NCBI RefSeq assembly: GCF_904846155.1
Contig: NZ_CAJGZP010000001.1
Location: 372,001-436,000, forward strand
DNA from: Psychrobacter fulvigenes
GTDB lineage: Bacteria; Pseudomonadota; Gammaproteobacteria; Pseudomonadales; Moraxellaceae
Direction: 5' to 3'
DNA: 64,000 nucleotides
Below the pieces are notes generated by a model. It saw only the letters and a program-made list of their open reading frames with translations, made no database searches and was not told where the DNA came from. Shown one piece after another: positions 58,001-64,000 of the stretch (positions are counted from its first letter, which is position 1; every line of letters begins with the position of its first letter). A program made the translations under genes and the position numbers.

Positions 58001-59066
58001 CCACTTCTTTTTGATGCTTATTGTCATTCATGTCAATAAAGTCAATGACGATTAAGCCGCCCATATCACGTAGACGCAGCTGGCGTGCAATTTCATCAGC
58101 CGCTTCTAGGTTGGTATGGTAGGCCGTTTCCGCGACGTCTGAGCCTTTAGTTGATTTGGCAGAGTTGATATCGATAGAAACCAGGGCTTCTGTTTGATCA
58201 ATAACGATTGAACCACCTGATGGCAAGCGTACTTCACGGTGATAAGCGGTCTCGATTTGTTTTTCGACATTGAAGCGCGAAAACATCGGCTCATAGTCAG
58301 TATATTTACGCAGCTTATCTGCTTGTTTTGGCATCACCGCATCGATGAAGCCTGCTGCTTCGACATAGGCGTTTTCGTTGTCAATCCAGATCTCAGCGAT
58401 ATCATCACGTAGATAGTCACGTACGGCACGAGTGACCACACCAGCTTCTTGATGCACGAGACGTGGCGACGGATATTTTTGATTTTGTTCTTGAATGGCT
58501 TGCCAGATATTGAGCAGGTGGTTTAGGTCATGTTGCAAATCTTCTTGAGTTTTGCCAATGCCAGCGGTACGAATGATAACGCTCATACCTTTTGGTAAGT
58601 CAAGATTGCCTAGCATGCGTTTCATGTCTTCACGCAGTTTGCCAGAGATTTGACGCGAGATACCGCCACCACGAGGGTTGTTTGGCATCAGCACCAGATA
58701 GCGACCCGCTAAGGAGACATAAGTCGATAGCGCCGCGCCCTTGTTACCACGCTCTTCTTTTTCGACCTGTACGATCAGCTCGTCACCTTCTTTGATGAGC
58801 TTTTTGATGTTTTCATCACGTGGGTTGCCGCTTAGATATTCGGCAGAAATCTCACGTATGGGCAAAAAGCCTTGACGCTGTGAGCCATATTCCACAAACA
58901 CAGCTTCAAGCGATGGCTCGACACGGGTGACGTGGCCTTTATAAATGTTGGATTTTTTTTGCTCGCGCGTACGGTTTTCTAGATCGAAATCGTACAGATG
59001 ATTGCCTTTACAAAGGGCAACACGAATTTCTTCGTTTTGAGTAGCGTTGATTAAAATGCGTTTCAT
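55044..59066 (-). CDS. rne: Ribonuclease E
   Basis: RNase E is the endonuclease of the RNA degradosome. The catalytic N-terminal half (about 1-520) has an S1 domain, DNase I-like catalytic aspartates in LVSIDINSAKST and IVIDFIDMNDNKHQ, and the zinc-link CPRCHGNG. The C-terminal 800 residues are low complexity (Gln/Ser/Arg, then Ala/Ser/Asp/Glu-rich), a scaffold much longer than the about 560 of E. coli. A short conserved block at the C-terminus (VAEQLLPQTGMFSLTTPKVP) stands out. ATG 59066 (MKRILINATQ) follows AGGA; the upstream ATG 59093 is not used. Confidence 0.96.
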   Translation of the reverse strand: MKRILINATQNEEIRVALCKGNHLYDFDLENRTREQKKSNIYKGHVTRVEPSLEAVFVEYGSQRQGFLPIREISAEYLSGNPRDENIKKLIKEGDELIVQVEKEERGNKGAALSTYVSLAGRYLVLMPNNPRGGGISRQISGKLREDMKRMLGNLDLPKGMSVIIRTAGIGKTQEDLQHDLNHLLNIWQAIQEQNQKYPSPRLVHQEAGVVTRAVRDYLRDDIAEIWIDNENAYVEAAGFIDAVMPKQADKLRKYTDYEPMFSRFNVEKQIETAYHREVRLPSGGSIVIDQTEALVSIDINSAKSTKGSDVAETAYHTNLEAADEIARQLRLRDMGGLIVIDFIDMNDNKHQKEVEKRLVDATKYDRARVQFGEISKFGLMEMSRQRLRPSLEESTGYICPRCHGNGMIRDLRSLSLSIMRQIEQIALKERQGEVQAEVPTDIAAFILNEKRDSLVYLEQDSGTRITILPHAHLESPNFKLHYNRDGFAPTSYERITDTQQQEHSDLGYNVDWQTAEKERPEQQPTRQPRKAADNQSQQKNEARSQPTTSTGSSSVAMNKATANSSTQVSSARAAAPSNGAQSNQPSPAPVATQLASAAQPQAVAWLSNLFAQAPQAQATASVSSRDAAEAIEALVNTGAQSLGSFGQVDNSALSQTQSAAAAQQDNGQQSSEHTQAPRQSNGEGENDDKRRRKSRKPRPSKPRQRREQRDDNEGDSSTANGSSDKQTDSQDKREHDNKRSSDRGRSRQSNERNGSDRNGSERTTADRNDDHRQDSSTSAEPSRAKRKPHSKRDSRGKLERGETLTAATDNGKQSSQSSAANNKAQPNAKRSQDPNEVTLQVNVAPAKLKAAEVVHLSLDDSKAGKAAPKDVATQANATNVVATDKPSDTPNRSDSKPAAQTSAPVSETKAETATADKAESISQPSTAKESQATDSKASESSATEQEPVAAKADAPESTVDTALDTTADAKATDSHNAAEATVSTDTSSADKSAEFTLTHDEFFAERYVTAEKFGQASNDPRVVRQQQSAATVDVSAQAQTSAPAIRGTVGAFIRAALTDAESRLQNDGVISCFIAAIDAQAQQTKPADDNAKAAVDNGEFDFSNYGYEPLSADYIARFDAMTQAVSQFALAQGKTEVEPRAISKRASNDPRGQHPDYQEVAVLSVENAQPEQHSQETQQQADSASEAEGSETKSPEGESPETDSNELSKAVTNEASADELQADTTQDSSEVAADEIEADALSSQQQADDISAESEHLLEVEQADNDESATEDASGKSKTTIASYKNMIENVAEQLLPQTGMFSLTTPKVPKARSRKPKSEHKKPSQAEKAESEHSDSDS

Positions 59067-60165
59067 ACCAGTTCCTATGAGTACGCATGACAACGACGAG
59101 AGGGGTTTTTATATTAAAATTGGCTGTCAAGTGGCTTTTGAGTAAAGACGTTAACTTGGTAAAAGCGTTAACGGTTTATTCAAGCTACCAAAAGGGCAGC
59201 GGCAAATATAAAAATTGCCAAAGCAAACATTGAGCTTGCAGTGTAGTAAGTGACGCTAAAGTAAGCGCTAAATATCGGATGTCAGTTGAGCTTAACGCTC
59301 AGATAAATGGTGATAAATAACAAGCTCGACCTCATGGGTATGGATAGTATCGTTATGGCTGAGCTTTCAGTACTCGCTATGAATAGCGCTCGTTTGAAAG
59401 TGCCGCACTCTATCGTCTCATACTCAAAGCTTGAGTTTATAGAAGCTATCGCAGGGTGTAAGGCTACAACGTTTCTATGGTCTACTGTTTTGCTAACGCG
59501 TGTTATGGTTGGGTGTTATTAATACGCTTTGTAAGAGGGTATTAAAGAGTCAATCCGCTATCATATCAACACCAGCTCATCGCTTGGTATGAGGTCAAAT
59601 CCATCTGGTCGTTCTAACTATATATTTATCGTATTATCTAATAACATTGATCATATCTTGGTAGCTTATATTATGAGTGCCACTGCACTGATTGTCAGCG
59701 GGGCGTACTCGGCAAACAGAAGGGGAACCGGCTTATTGGCGCGGTATCGTATGTGTTTTTATTTAACATTTATCGTATCTGTTTGACCGCCAATACTCAG
59801 GCAGCTATAAACCCTTAACATCGGGCTACCGTCACTTGCTCAACTGCGCGTGCCAAAATGATTGCAAAATCAAGTCATGGTCAGGCGTTATTTTTAGAGT
59901 AAGATACCTGATAACAGTCAGTATCTTGCTTGATAAAATGAATTGTTAAATTAAATATAATCGTGTTAATAAACTAGGCCAACATGCCCATTTATTAAGC
60001 GAAAACAGCACACAATTACTCATTTAACGCCTGACCATGACTTGATTTTGCAATCATTTTGGCACGCGCAGTGGTAAGCAATAACTATTATTGCCGTCGC
60101 CTCTGCTTAATTGGCGCTCAACATGCTAAACTATACCAAATCTTTGTGTAAATACCTAACTAAAA
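59067..60165. other. rne-rluC divergent intergenic region
   Basis: 1.1 kb with no credible coding gene. The rne side presumably contains a long leader; E. coli RNase E controls its own leader. A CGCTAT-GA-ATAGCG hairpin lies at 59375-59388 and a TGAGC/GCTCA hairpin at 59287-59301. The main feature is the 48-bp inverted repeat pair at 59843-60072. Short ORFs at 59307 and 59589 lack coding features. Confidence 0.5.
59843..60072. repeat. Perfect 48-bp inverted repeats around a 134-bp centre
   Basis: The left arm 59843-59890 (starts ACTGCGCGTGCC, ends GGCGTTA) and the right arm 60025-60072 are exact reverse complements. The centre, 59891-60024, is AT-rich and contains another stem (AAGATAC/GTATCTT, 59901-59926) and a TATAAT (59960-59965 region). 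It could be an invertible segment, a MITE with long terminal repeats, or a structured RNA. Neither arm recurs elsewhere in the window. Confidence 0.9.
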
Positions 60166-61191
60166 ATGACAAACTCAAAAATGAATGATGAAACCCCTAT
60201 CCATGAAGCCCCTGCCATCTTCAACAGCAAAACCCGTCCGCAAAGCGCCGATGATGAGATTAGCACCTTTGAAAAGGTCAATTACCTTGAAGTGACGCGC
60301 CATCAGCATGATCAGCGCTTGGATAATTTTTTGCTAAACCGCTTAAAGGGTCTGCCAAAATCGCATATCTATAAAATGATTCGCTCGGATGAGATTCGCG
60401 TGAACAATAAACGCTGTAAAGCGCATGATAGACTGCAGCGCGAAGATGTCGTACGTATCGCACCGGTACAGCTGGCGACCCGTGATAAACCCATTATCAG
60501 TACTGAGTTTGCCAAAAGCCTGTTGGCACGTGTGGTCTATGAAGATGAGGGGCTGCTCGTACTAAACAAGCCTTCAGGTATTGCCGTCCATGGCGGTAGT
60601 GGCCTTGACTTCGGTGTCATCGAAGCCATGCGTGAAGTGACTGGCAAGAAGTACTTGGAGCTAATACATCGTATCGATAAAGATACCTCAGGTCTGCTGA
60701 TGATTTCTAAGAAACGCTCAGCGCTCAAAGCATTGCAGCAGCATCTGGTAGACAAGACCATCCAAAAGCACTATTTATGTCTAGCAAAAGGGCAGCCTGC
60801 GCTTAATGAGCAGCGTATCGATGCGCCACTGCTGCGCTATACGCTTGCCAGTGGTGAGCGCCGCGTCAAGGTAGACGCCCAAGATCCTCAAGCCAAAGAG
60901 AGCCAAACGGACATCATTGTCCATGAGCGTTTTATGCTAGCAGGTCAGCCAGTCAGCTTGATCGAAGCCAAGCCACTGACGGGACGCACCCATCAAATCC
61001 GTGTACATTTGGCTCATATCGGTCATGCTATCTTGGGTGATGACAAGTACCATGTGCATGACAAGTCAGGCGTGCATCGTCTATGCTTACATGCGTGGCG
61101 TTTAGACATTCCAGGTTATGAGACCATTACCGCACCATTACCAGATGAGATGGCGGACTGGTTACCAGAGCAAACCAAGCTGCCTGAATAA
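60166..61191 (+). CDS. rluC: 23S rRNA pseudouridine synthase (RluC type)
   Basis: RluC makes pseudouridines at 955/2504/2580 of 23S rRNA. The 341 residues have an S4 domain (about 45-110; QRLDNFLLNRLKGLPKSHIYKMIRSDEIRVN) and the catalytic motif ELIHRIDKDTSGLLM (Asp near 169), then GRTHQIRVHLAHIGHAILGD. ATG 60166 has no strong ribosome site. It precedes a HAD phosphatase, an order also found in other gammaproteobacteria. Its first 40 residues are an extra tail. Confidence 0.95.
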   Translation: MTNSKMNDETPIHEAPAIFNSKTRPQSADDEISTFEKVNYLEVTRHQHDQRLDNFLLNRLKGLPKSHIYKMIRSDEIRVNNKRCKAHDRLQREDVVRIAPVQLATRDKPIISTEFAKSLLARVVYEDEGLLVLNKPSGIAVHGGSGLDFGVIEAMREVTGKKYLELIHRIDKDTSGLLMISKKRSALKALQQHLVDKTIQKHYLCLAKGQPALNEQRIDAPLLRYTLASGERRVKVDAQDPQAKESQTDIIVHERFMLAGQPVSLIEAKPLTGRTHQIRVHLAHIGHAILGDDKYHVHDKSGVHRLCLHAWRLDIPGYETITAPLPDEMADWLPEQTKLPE

Positions 61192-61247
61192 GCCGCCGTG
61201 ACGTTTTAGTATCTGTAATTTATCATCTTATTTATTAAGGTAAGTTC

Positions 61248-61967
61248 ATGAAACAACAACCCAATTATCGTAGCGCAGCAGCTATTAGCTCAAAGCATTC
61301 TCATGCATCGACCAATCATTGCTTGATAGACAAGACGCTTATTATCTTTGATTGGGATGGAACTTTGATGGATTCGATTGGTTTAATCGTAGAGACTATG
61401 CATATCGCTGGCGAAGCGCACGGTTTTCAAACGACCGACCAAGCAGTGCAAGACATTATTGGTCTTAGCCTAATGAACGGCATTGATATCTTGTATCCCA
61501 AAGCCAACGAGTCGCAAAAGCTGGCCATTCAGCAAAGCTACGCCGACTACTATATTGCTAACAGTCATCGCACGCCATTATTTGATCCTATCGAAAATAT
61601 GCTGCAGCGCCTGCAAGCGCAAGGCAAACAGCTTGCTGTAGCAACTGGCAAAAAGCGAAAAGGCTTAGATCGGGTATTGGATGCGTCTGACAGTCATGAC
61701 TATTTTGTCATGACCCGCTGTGCTGATGAGTCGGGCTCTAAACCTGATCCGCAGATGCTGACTGATATCCTAAACTATACTCAGCAGCAGATAGCTGACT
61801 CGGTGTTTGTCGGTGATAGTATTTATGACATTCAAATGGCGAACCAGTTGGGGATGACCAGTATAGCGGTCAACTATGGCACAGCATCGAGTGTAGAGCT
61901 TGCGGCACAACAACCTAGCTATCAGGTCGATACGCCGCAGGATTTGGTTGATCTACTAAGCCCTTAG
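61248..61967 (+). CDS. HAD-family phosphatase (phosphoglycolate-phosphatase-like)
   Basis: A HAD superfamily hydrolase of the Gph/beta-PGM subclass. The nucleophile motif is FDWDGTLMDS (about 34-43), motif II is VATGK near 130, and motifs III/IV are SKPDPQML and VFVGDSIYDIQMA. The first 25 residues (MKQQPNYRSA...) are an unrelated tail. ATG 61248 follows AAGG. It lies 56 bp after rluC, likely cotranscribed. The physiological substrate is unknown. Confidence 0.9.
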   Translation: MKQQPNYRSAAAISSKHSHASTNHCLIDKTLIIFDWDGTLMDSIGLIVETMHIAGEAHGFQTTDQAVQDIIGLSLMNGIDILYPKANESQKLAIQQSYADYYIANSHRTPLFDPIENMLQRLQAQGKQLAVATGKKRKGLDRVLDASDSHDYFVMTRCADESGSKPDPQMLTDILNYTQQQIADSVFVGDSIYDIQMANQLGMTSIAVNYGTASSVELAAQQPSYQVDTPQDLVDLLSP

Positions 61968-61989
61968 AAGAAGGCATGTGCAGTGAGCG

Positions 61990-62085
61990 CTACTAATGAA
62001 CTACCCACTACCTAAAGAGGTAGGGGTTTCTTAGGTAATACCCATACTTGATACGATGTTTTGTATCAGCGGTTAGGCAAATGGA
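61990..62085 (-). ncRNA. Predicted omega/re-RNA and right end of the second tnpB element
   Basis: After the tnpB stop (62086) the - strand contains a GATACAA.../TTGTATC hairpin and CCCCTACC-TCTTT-GGTAGTGGG, ending near GTTCA (about 61998). This mirrors the left-end hairpin CCCCTACT/AGTAGTGGG at 63271-63293. TnpB guide RNAs extend through this end with the guide just beyond. No RNA data; boundaries approximate. Confidence 0.4.
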
Positions 62086-63293
62086 CTAAGCTAACCCCGT
62101 CGCACCGACGGTTTTGAGTGTTGCCAGTCTCAAACCCTCATTGAAGATATTGATACTGGCGTTGATGTCTCTATCGTTGGATTGCAAGCAATTTGGGCAA
62201 TCCCATGATCTTAATGACAACGGTAAATCAGCCTTATTCAGTAAGTGCCCACAGCCTGAGCAGGTCTTAGACGAAGGATACCATCGGTCTATTTTGACAA
62301 GCTTTTTGCCGTACCAGTCCGCTTTATAAGCCAGCATGGTAGTAAAGGCTGACCATGAGCTGTCTGATATGGCTTTAGACAACTTTTTGTTCTTAACCAT
62401 GCTTTTGACGTTTAAGTCCTCAATCGCAATCACATCGTGGTTTTTGATGAGATTGAATGAGAGCTTATGCAGAAAGTCTTTTCGGCAATTCGTGATACGC
62501 TCGTAGACTTTGGCGACTTTAATTCTTTGCTTTTGATAGTTGCGATTGTCTGATAATTTGCGATTGGCGGCTTTAGCACCCTCTCGTCGTTTGGCTAAAA
62601 TTTTTTGTTCTCGCGTAAGCTGAGCTTGTAGCTTTGCTAGAAACTTAGGATTAGCCACTTTTGTGCCGTCTGATAAGACGATAAAGTCGGTTAATCCTAA
62701 ATCAATACCTACTTTTGAGTGTGTTTTAGTGAATGGTTCGACAACCGTTTCAACCAGTAAACTGACAAAATACTTACCTGTAGGCTCTTTACTGACCGTG
62801 GCGCTCTTAATCAAACCATTTATCTTGGCTGGAAACTTGGCTTTGATATGACCAATCTTAGGCAGTTTAACGGTGTTGTTTGTGACCGCTACTGTGCCTT
62901 TTTGGTTGTTGGTGGTGTAGCTGTCGCGGTGTCCTTTTTTTTTGAATTTTGGGAAGCCAAAACCTTTGAAGAATTTACTATAAGCGGCTCTAAGATTTTG
63001 CTGGACGTTAGCCAGTGCCAAGCTATCGACTTCTTTTAGCCAGTCAAATTCTTTTTTATATTGCGCAGGAGTGTTTTTAAGCTCGATCTTGGTGTTTTTA
63101 TAATGCTCAATTTTGTCACTAAGCATCCTATTCCAGATAAAGCGTGTGCAGCCGAATGATTTGGCAAAGAATATTTGCTGTTCTTCATTAGGGTACAGCC
63201 TGACTTTATGGGCTTTTAGAACTTGCTTTGGCATGAAGCTATTGTACCATGTCAAACCTCTAACGCATTCATCCCACTACTTTAGAAGTAGGG
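61998..63293 (-). mobile_element. Second IS1341-type tnpB element
   Basis: It carries tnpB only, with no tnpA. Its end hairpins (63271-63293 left, about 62005-62027 right) are similar to each other and unlike those of the element at 18374, so this is an independent lineage. It sits between the HAD gene and engB. Confidence 0.75.
62086..63234 (-). CDS. tnpB: TnpB, RNA-guided nuclease, canonical RuvC
   Basis: A 382-residue TnpB with a complete catalytic triad: Asp178 (GIDLGLTD), Glu272 (VIAIEDLNVKSM) and Asp356 (DRDINASINIF). The zinc finger is C325/C328 and C346/C349. The N-terminal VRLYPNEEQ and FGCTRFIWN are typical of the OrfB helix-turn-helix region. ATG 63234 (MPKQVLKAHK) is used; ATG 63255 is an alternative. 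Unlike the copy at 18411, its active site follows the standard order, so it is presumably active if its RNA is made. Confidence 0.92.
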   Translation of the reverse strand: MPKQVLKAHKVRLYPNEEQQIFFAKSFGCTRFIWNRMLSDKIEHYKNTKIELKNTPAQYKKEFDWLKEVDSLALANVQQNLRAAYSKFFKGFGFPKFKKKGHRDSYTTNNQKGTVAVTNNTVKLPKIGHIKAKFPAKINGLIKSATVSKEPTGKYFVSLLVETVVEPFTKTHSKVGIDLGLTDFIVLSDGTKVANPKFLAKLQAQLTREQKILAKRREGAKAANRKLSDNRNYQKQRIKVAKVYERITNCRKDFLHKLSFNLIKNHDVIAIEDLNVKSMVKNKKLSKAISDSSWSAFTTMLAYKADWYGKKLVKIDRWYPSSKTCSGCGHLLNKADLPLSLRSWDCPNCLQSNDRDINASINIFNEGLRLATLKTVGATGLA

Positions 63294-63333
63294 GAATTCT
63301 GCGCTGAAATGTTAAAAGTTATTAAAAACCATT

Positions 63334-63386
63334 AAAAAAAGGGTTTACCATTGACTCATCTAATATGAGCCATATCGTAAACCCTT
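63334..63386 (-). terminator. Terminator of engB
   Basis: On the - strand AAGGGTTTAC and GTAAACCCTT form a perfect 10-bp stem, followed by a T-run. It lies directly after the engB stop. Confidence 0.85.
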
Positions 63387-63391
63387 ATTTT

Positions 63392-64000
63392 TTATTCTGC
63401 GTCTTTTCCCTCAAAATCCTCTATCACTGTTTCGACAGCTGCCGCGACTTGTTCACCATCAAGCTTGTACTGATACCATTTACCCATGACCCCAGCCAGT
63501 TCATCAATGCCGTCTTTTCTAAGGGCAGAGAATAGCTGAATGGTGCAAGATGACAATCCTAACTTTTTTAACGCTTGACGGGTATTCAGCAGGGCATTTT
63601 TGGCAGCGCCATACTTTAGCTTGTCAGCTTTGGTTAATAAGATGTGTACGGGTAGCTCACCGTCTTTTGCCCAGTGCAGCATTTGCTCATCAAAGAACTT
63701 TAGCGGATGACGAATATCAGTGAGCAATACTAAGCCTGCCAGACTTGAGCGTGATACCAAGTATTCCTCTAGCTCGACCTGCCATTCTTTTTTCATTTCA
63801 AGCGGTACGGCAGCATAACCATATCCAGGCAGATCGACCAGTCTAGTATCGGTATCTCCGATACTAAAAAAGTTAATCATCTGCGTACGGCCAGGGGTCT
63901 TTGATGAGCGTGCAAGCTGACGCTGATTGGTCAAGGCGTTGATGGCTGAAGATTTGCCAGCGTTTGAACGCCCTGCAAAGGCGACTTCTAAACCCTCATC
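63392..64000 (-). CDS. engB: Ribosome biogenesis GTPase EngB/YsxC (5' end beyond window)
   Basis: EngB (YihA/YsxC) is a small GTPase needed for 50S subunit assembly and is usually essential. The visible 202 codons contain the P-loop GRSNAGKSS just inside the edge, the switch-I threonine in [15 protein letters not shown] (G3), TKADKL (G4) and SALRKDG (G5). The start lies outside the window. The ORF is otherwise intact to TAA at 63392. Confidence 0.95.
   Translation of the reverse strand, partial: DEGLEVAFAGRSNAGKSSAINALTNQRQLARSSKTPGRTQMINFFSIGDTDTRLVDLPGYGYAAVPLEMKKEWQVELEEYLVSRSSLAGLVLLTDIRHPLKFFDEQMLHWAKDGELPVHILLTKADKLKYGAAKNALLNTRQALKKLGLSSCTIQLFSALRKDGIDELAGVMGKWYQYKLDGEQVAAAVETVIEDFEGKDAE

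Noticed and set aside
59307..59786. Short ORFs (71 and 65 codons) in the rne upstream region
   Set aside because: No ribosome sites, no recognisable protein character and overlap with a likely rne leader.

Overview
The window looks like chromosomal DNA of a Psychrobacter-type gammaproteobacterium (Moraxellaceae). The grounds are gene content and order (hemF-ribA-dxs-suhB, scattered type II secretion genes, a fimU-pilV-pilW-pilX-pilY1-pilE pilin operon, a very long RNase E, an oversized MutS), moderate GC, and many small palindromic intergenic repeats. I see no prophage, plasmid, rRNA operon or CRISPR array. The genus is inferred from protein character, not from a database search.

Layout. 1-10.9 kb: a partial haem-protein-like lipoprotein, haem (hemF), riboflavin (ribA), isoprenoid (dxs) and thiazole (thiG) genes, suhB, a wax ester synthase/DGAT, gspE and a periplasmic RidA-like protein. 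11-15 kb: a DUF4442 hotdog protein and a McrB/McrC-type restriction pair. 15.2-15.6 kb: tRNA-Pro, tRNA-Arg and tRNA-His behind a near-consensus promoter. 16-20.4 kb: an unknown protein, gspF, a solo tnpB element and gspG. 20.5-25.9 kb: a stand-alone DsbD N-terminal-domain protein followed by full dsbD, then pldA and a comF-like gene.

26.2-36.4 kb is the type IV pilus region. A close-packed minor pilin/PilY1 operon is followed by two major-type pilin genes, each with its own sigma-54 (-24/-12) promoter. Between the two pilins lie three iterated terminator-like hairpins and REP-like palindromes. A fused membrane/spermidine-synthase-like protein follows. 36.4-39.2 kb holds a REP repeat cluster around a REP-associated tyrosine transposase (RAYT). 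39.2-46.8 kb: two tandem fdxA ferredoxins, mutS and secA.

46.8-64 kb: a truncated copy of the tnpB element, an acidic lipoprotein, two DUF2382 stress-type proteins, a thiolase, hom, a lipoprotein-type dsbC, a DUF808 membrane protein, rne, rluC, a HAD phosphatase, a second and unrelated tnpB element, and the 3' part of engB. The 1.1 kb between divergent rne and rluC contains two perfect 48-bp inverted repeats around 134 bp, the most striking unexplained structure in the window.

The best leads are this rne-upstream inverted repeat, the TnpB with an apparently rearranged RuvC active site, the RAYT/REP system, the McrBC pair without an N-terminal targeting domain, and the duplicated DsbD alpha domain.
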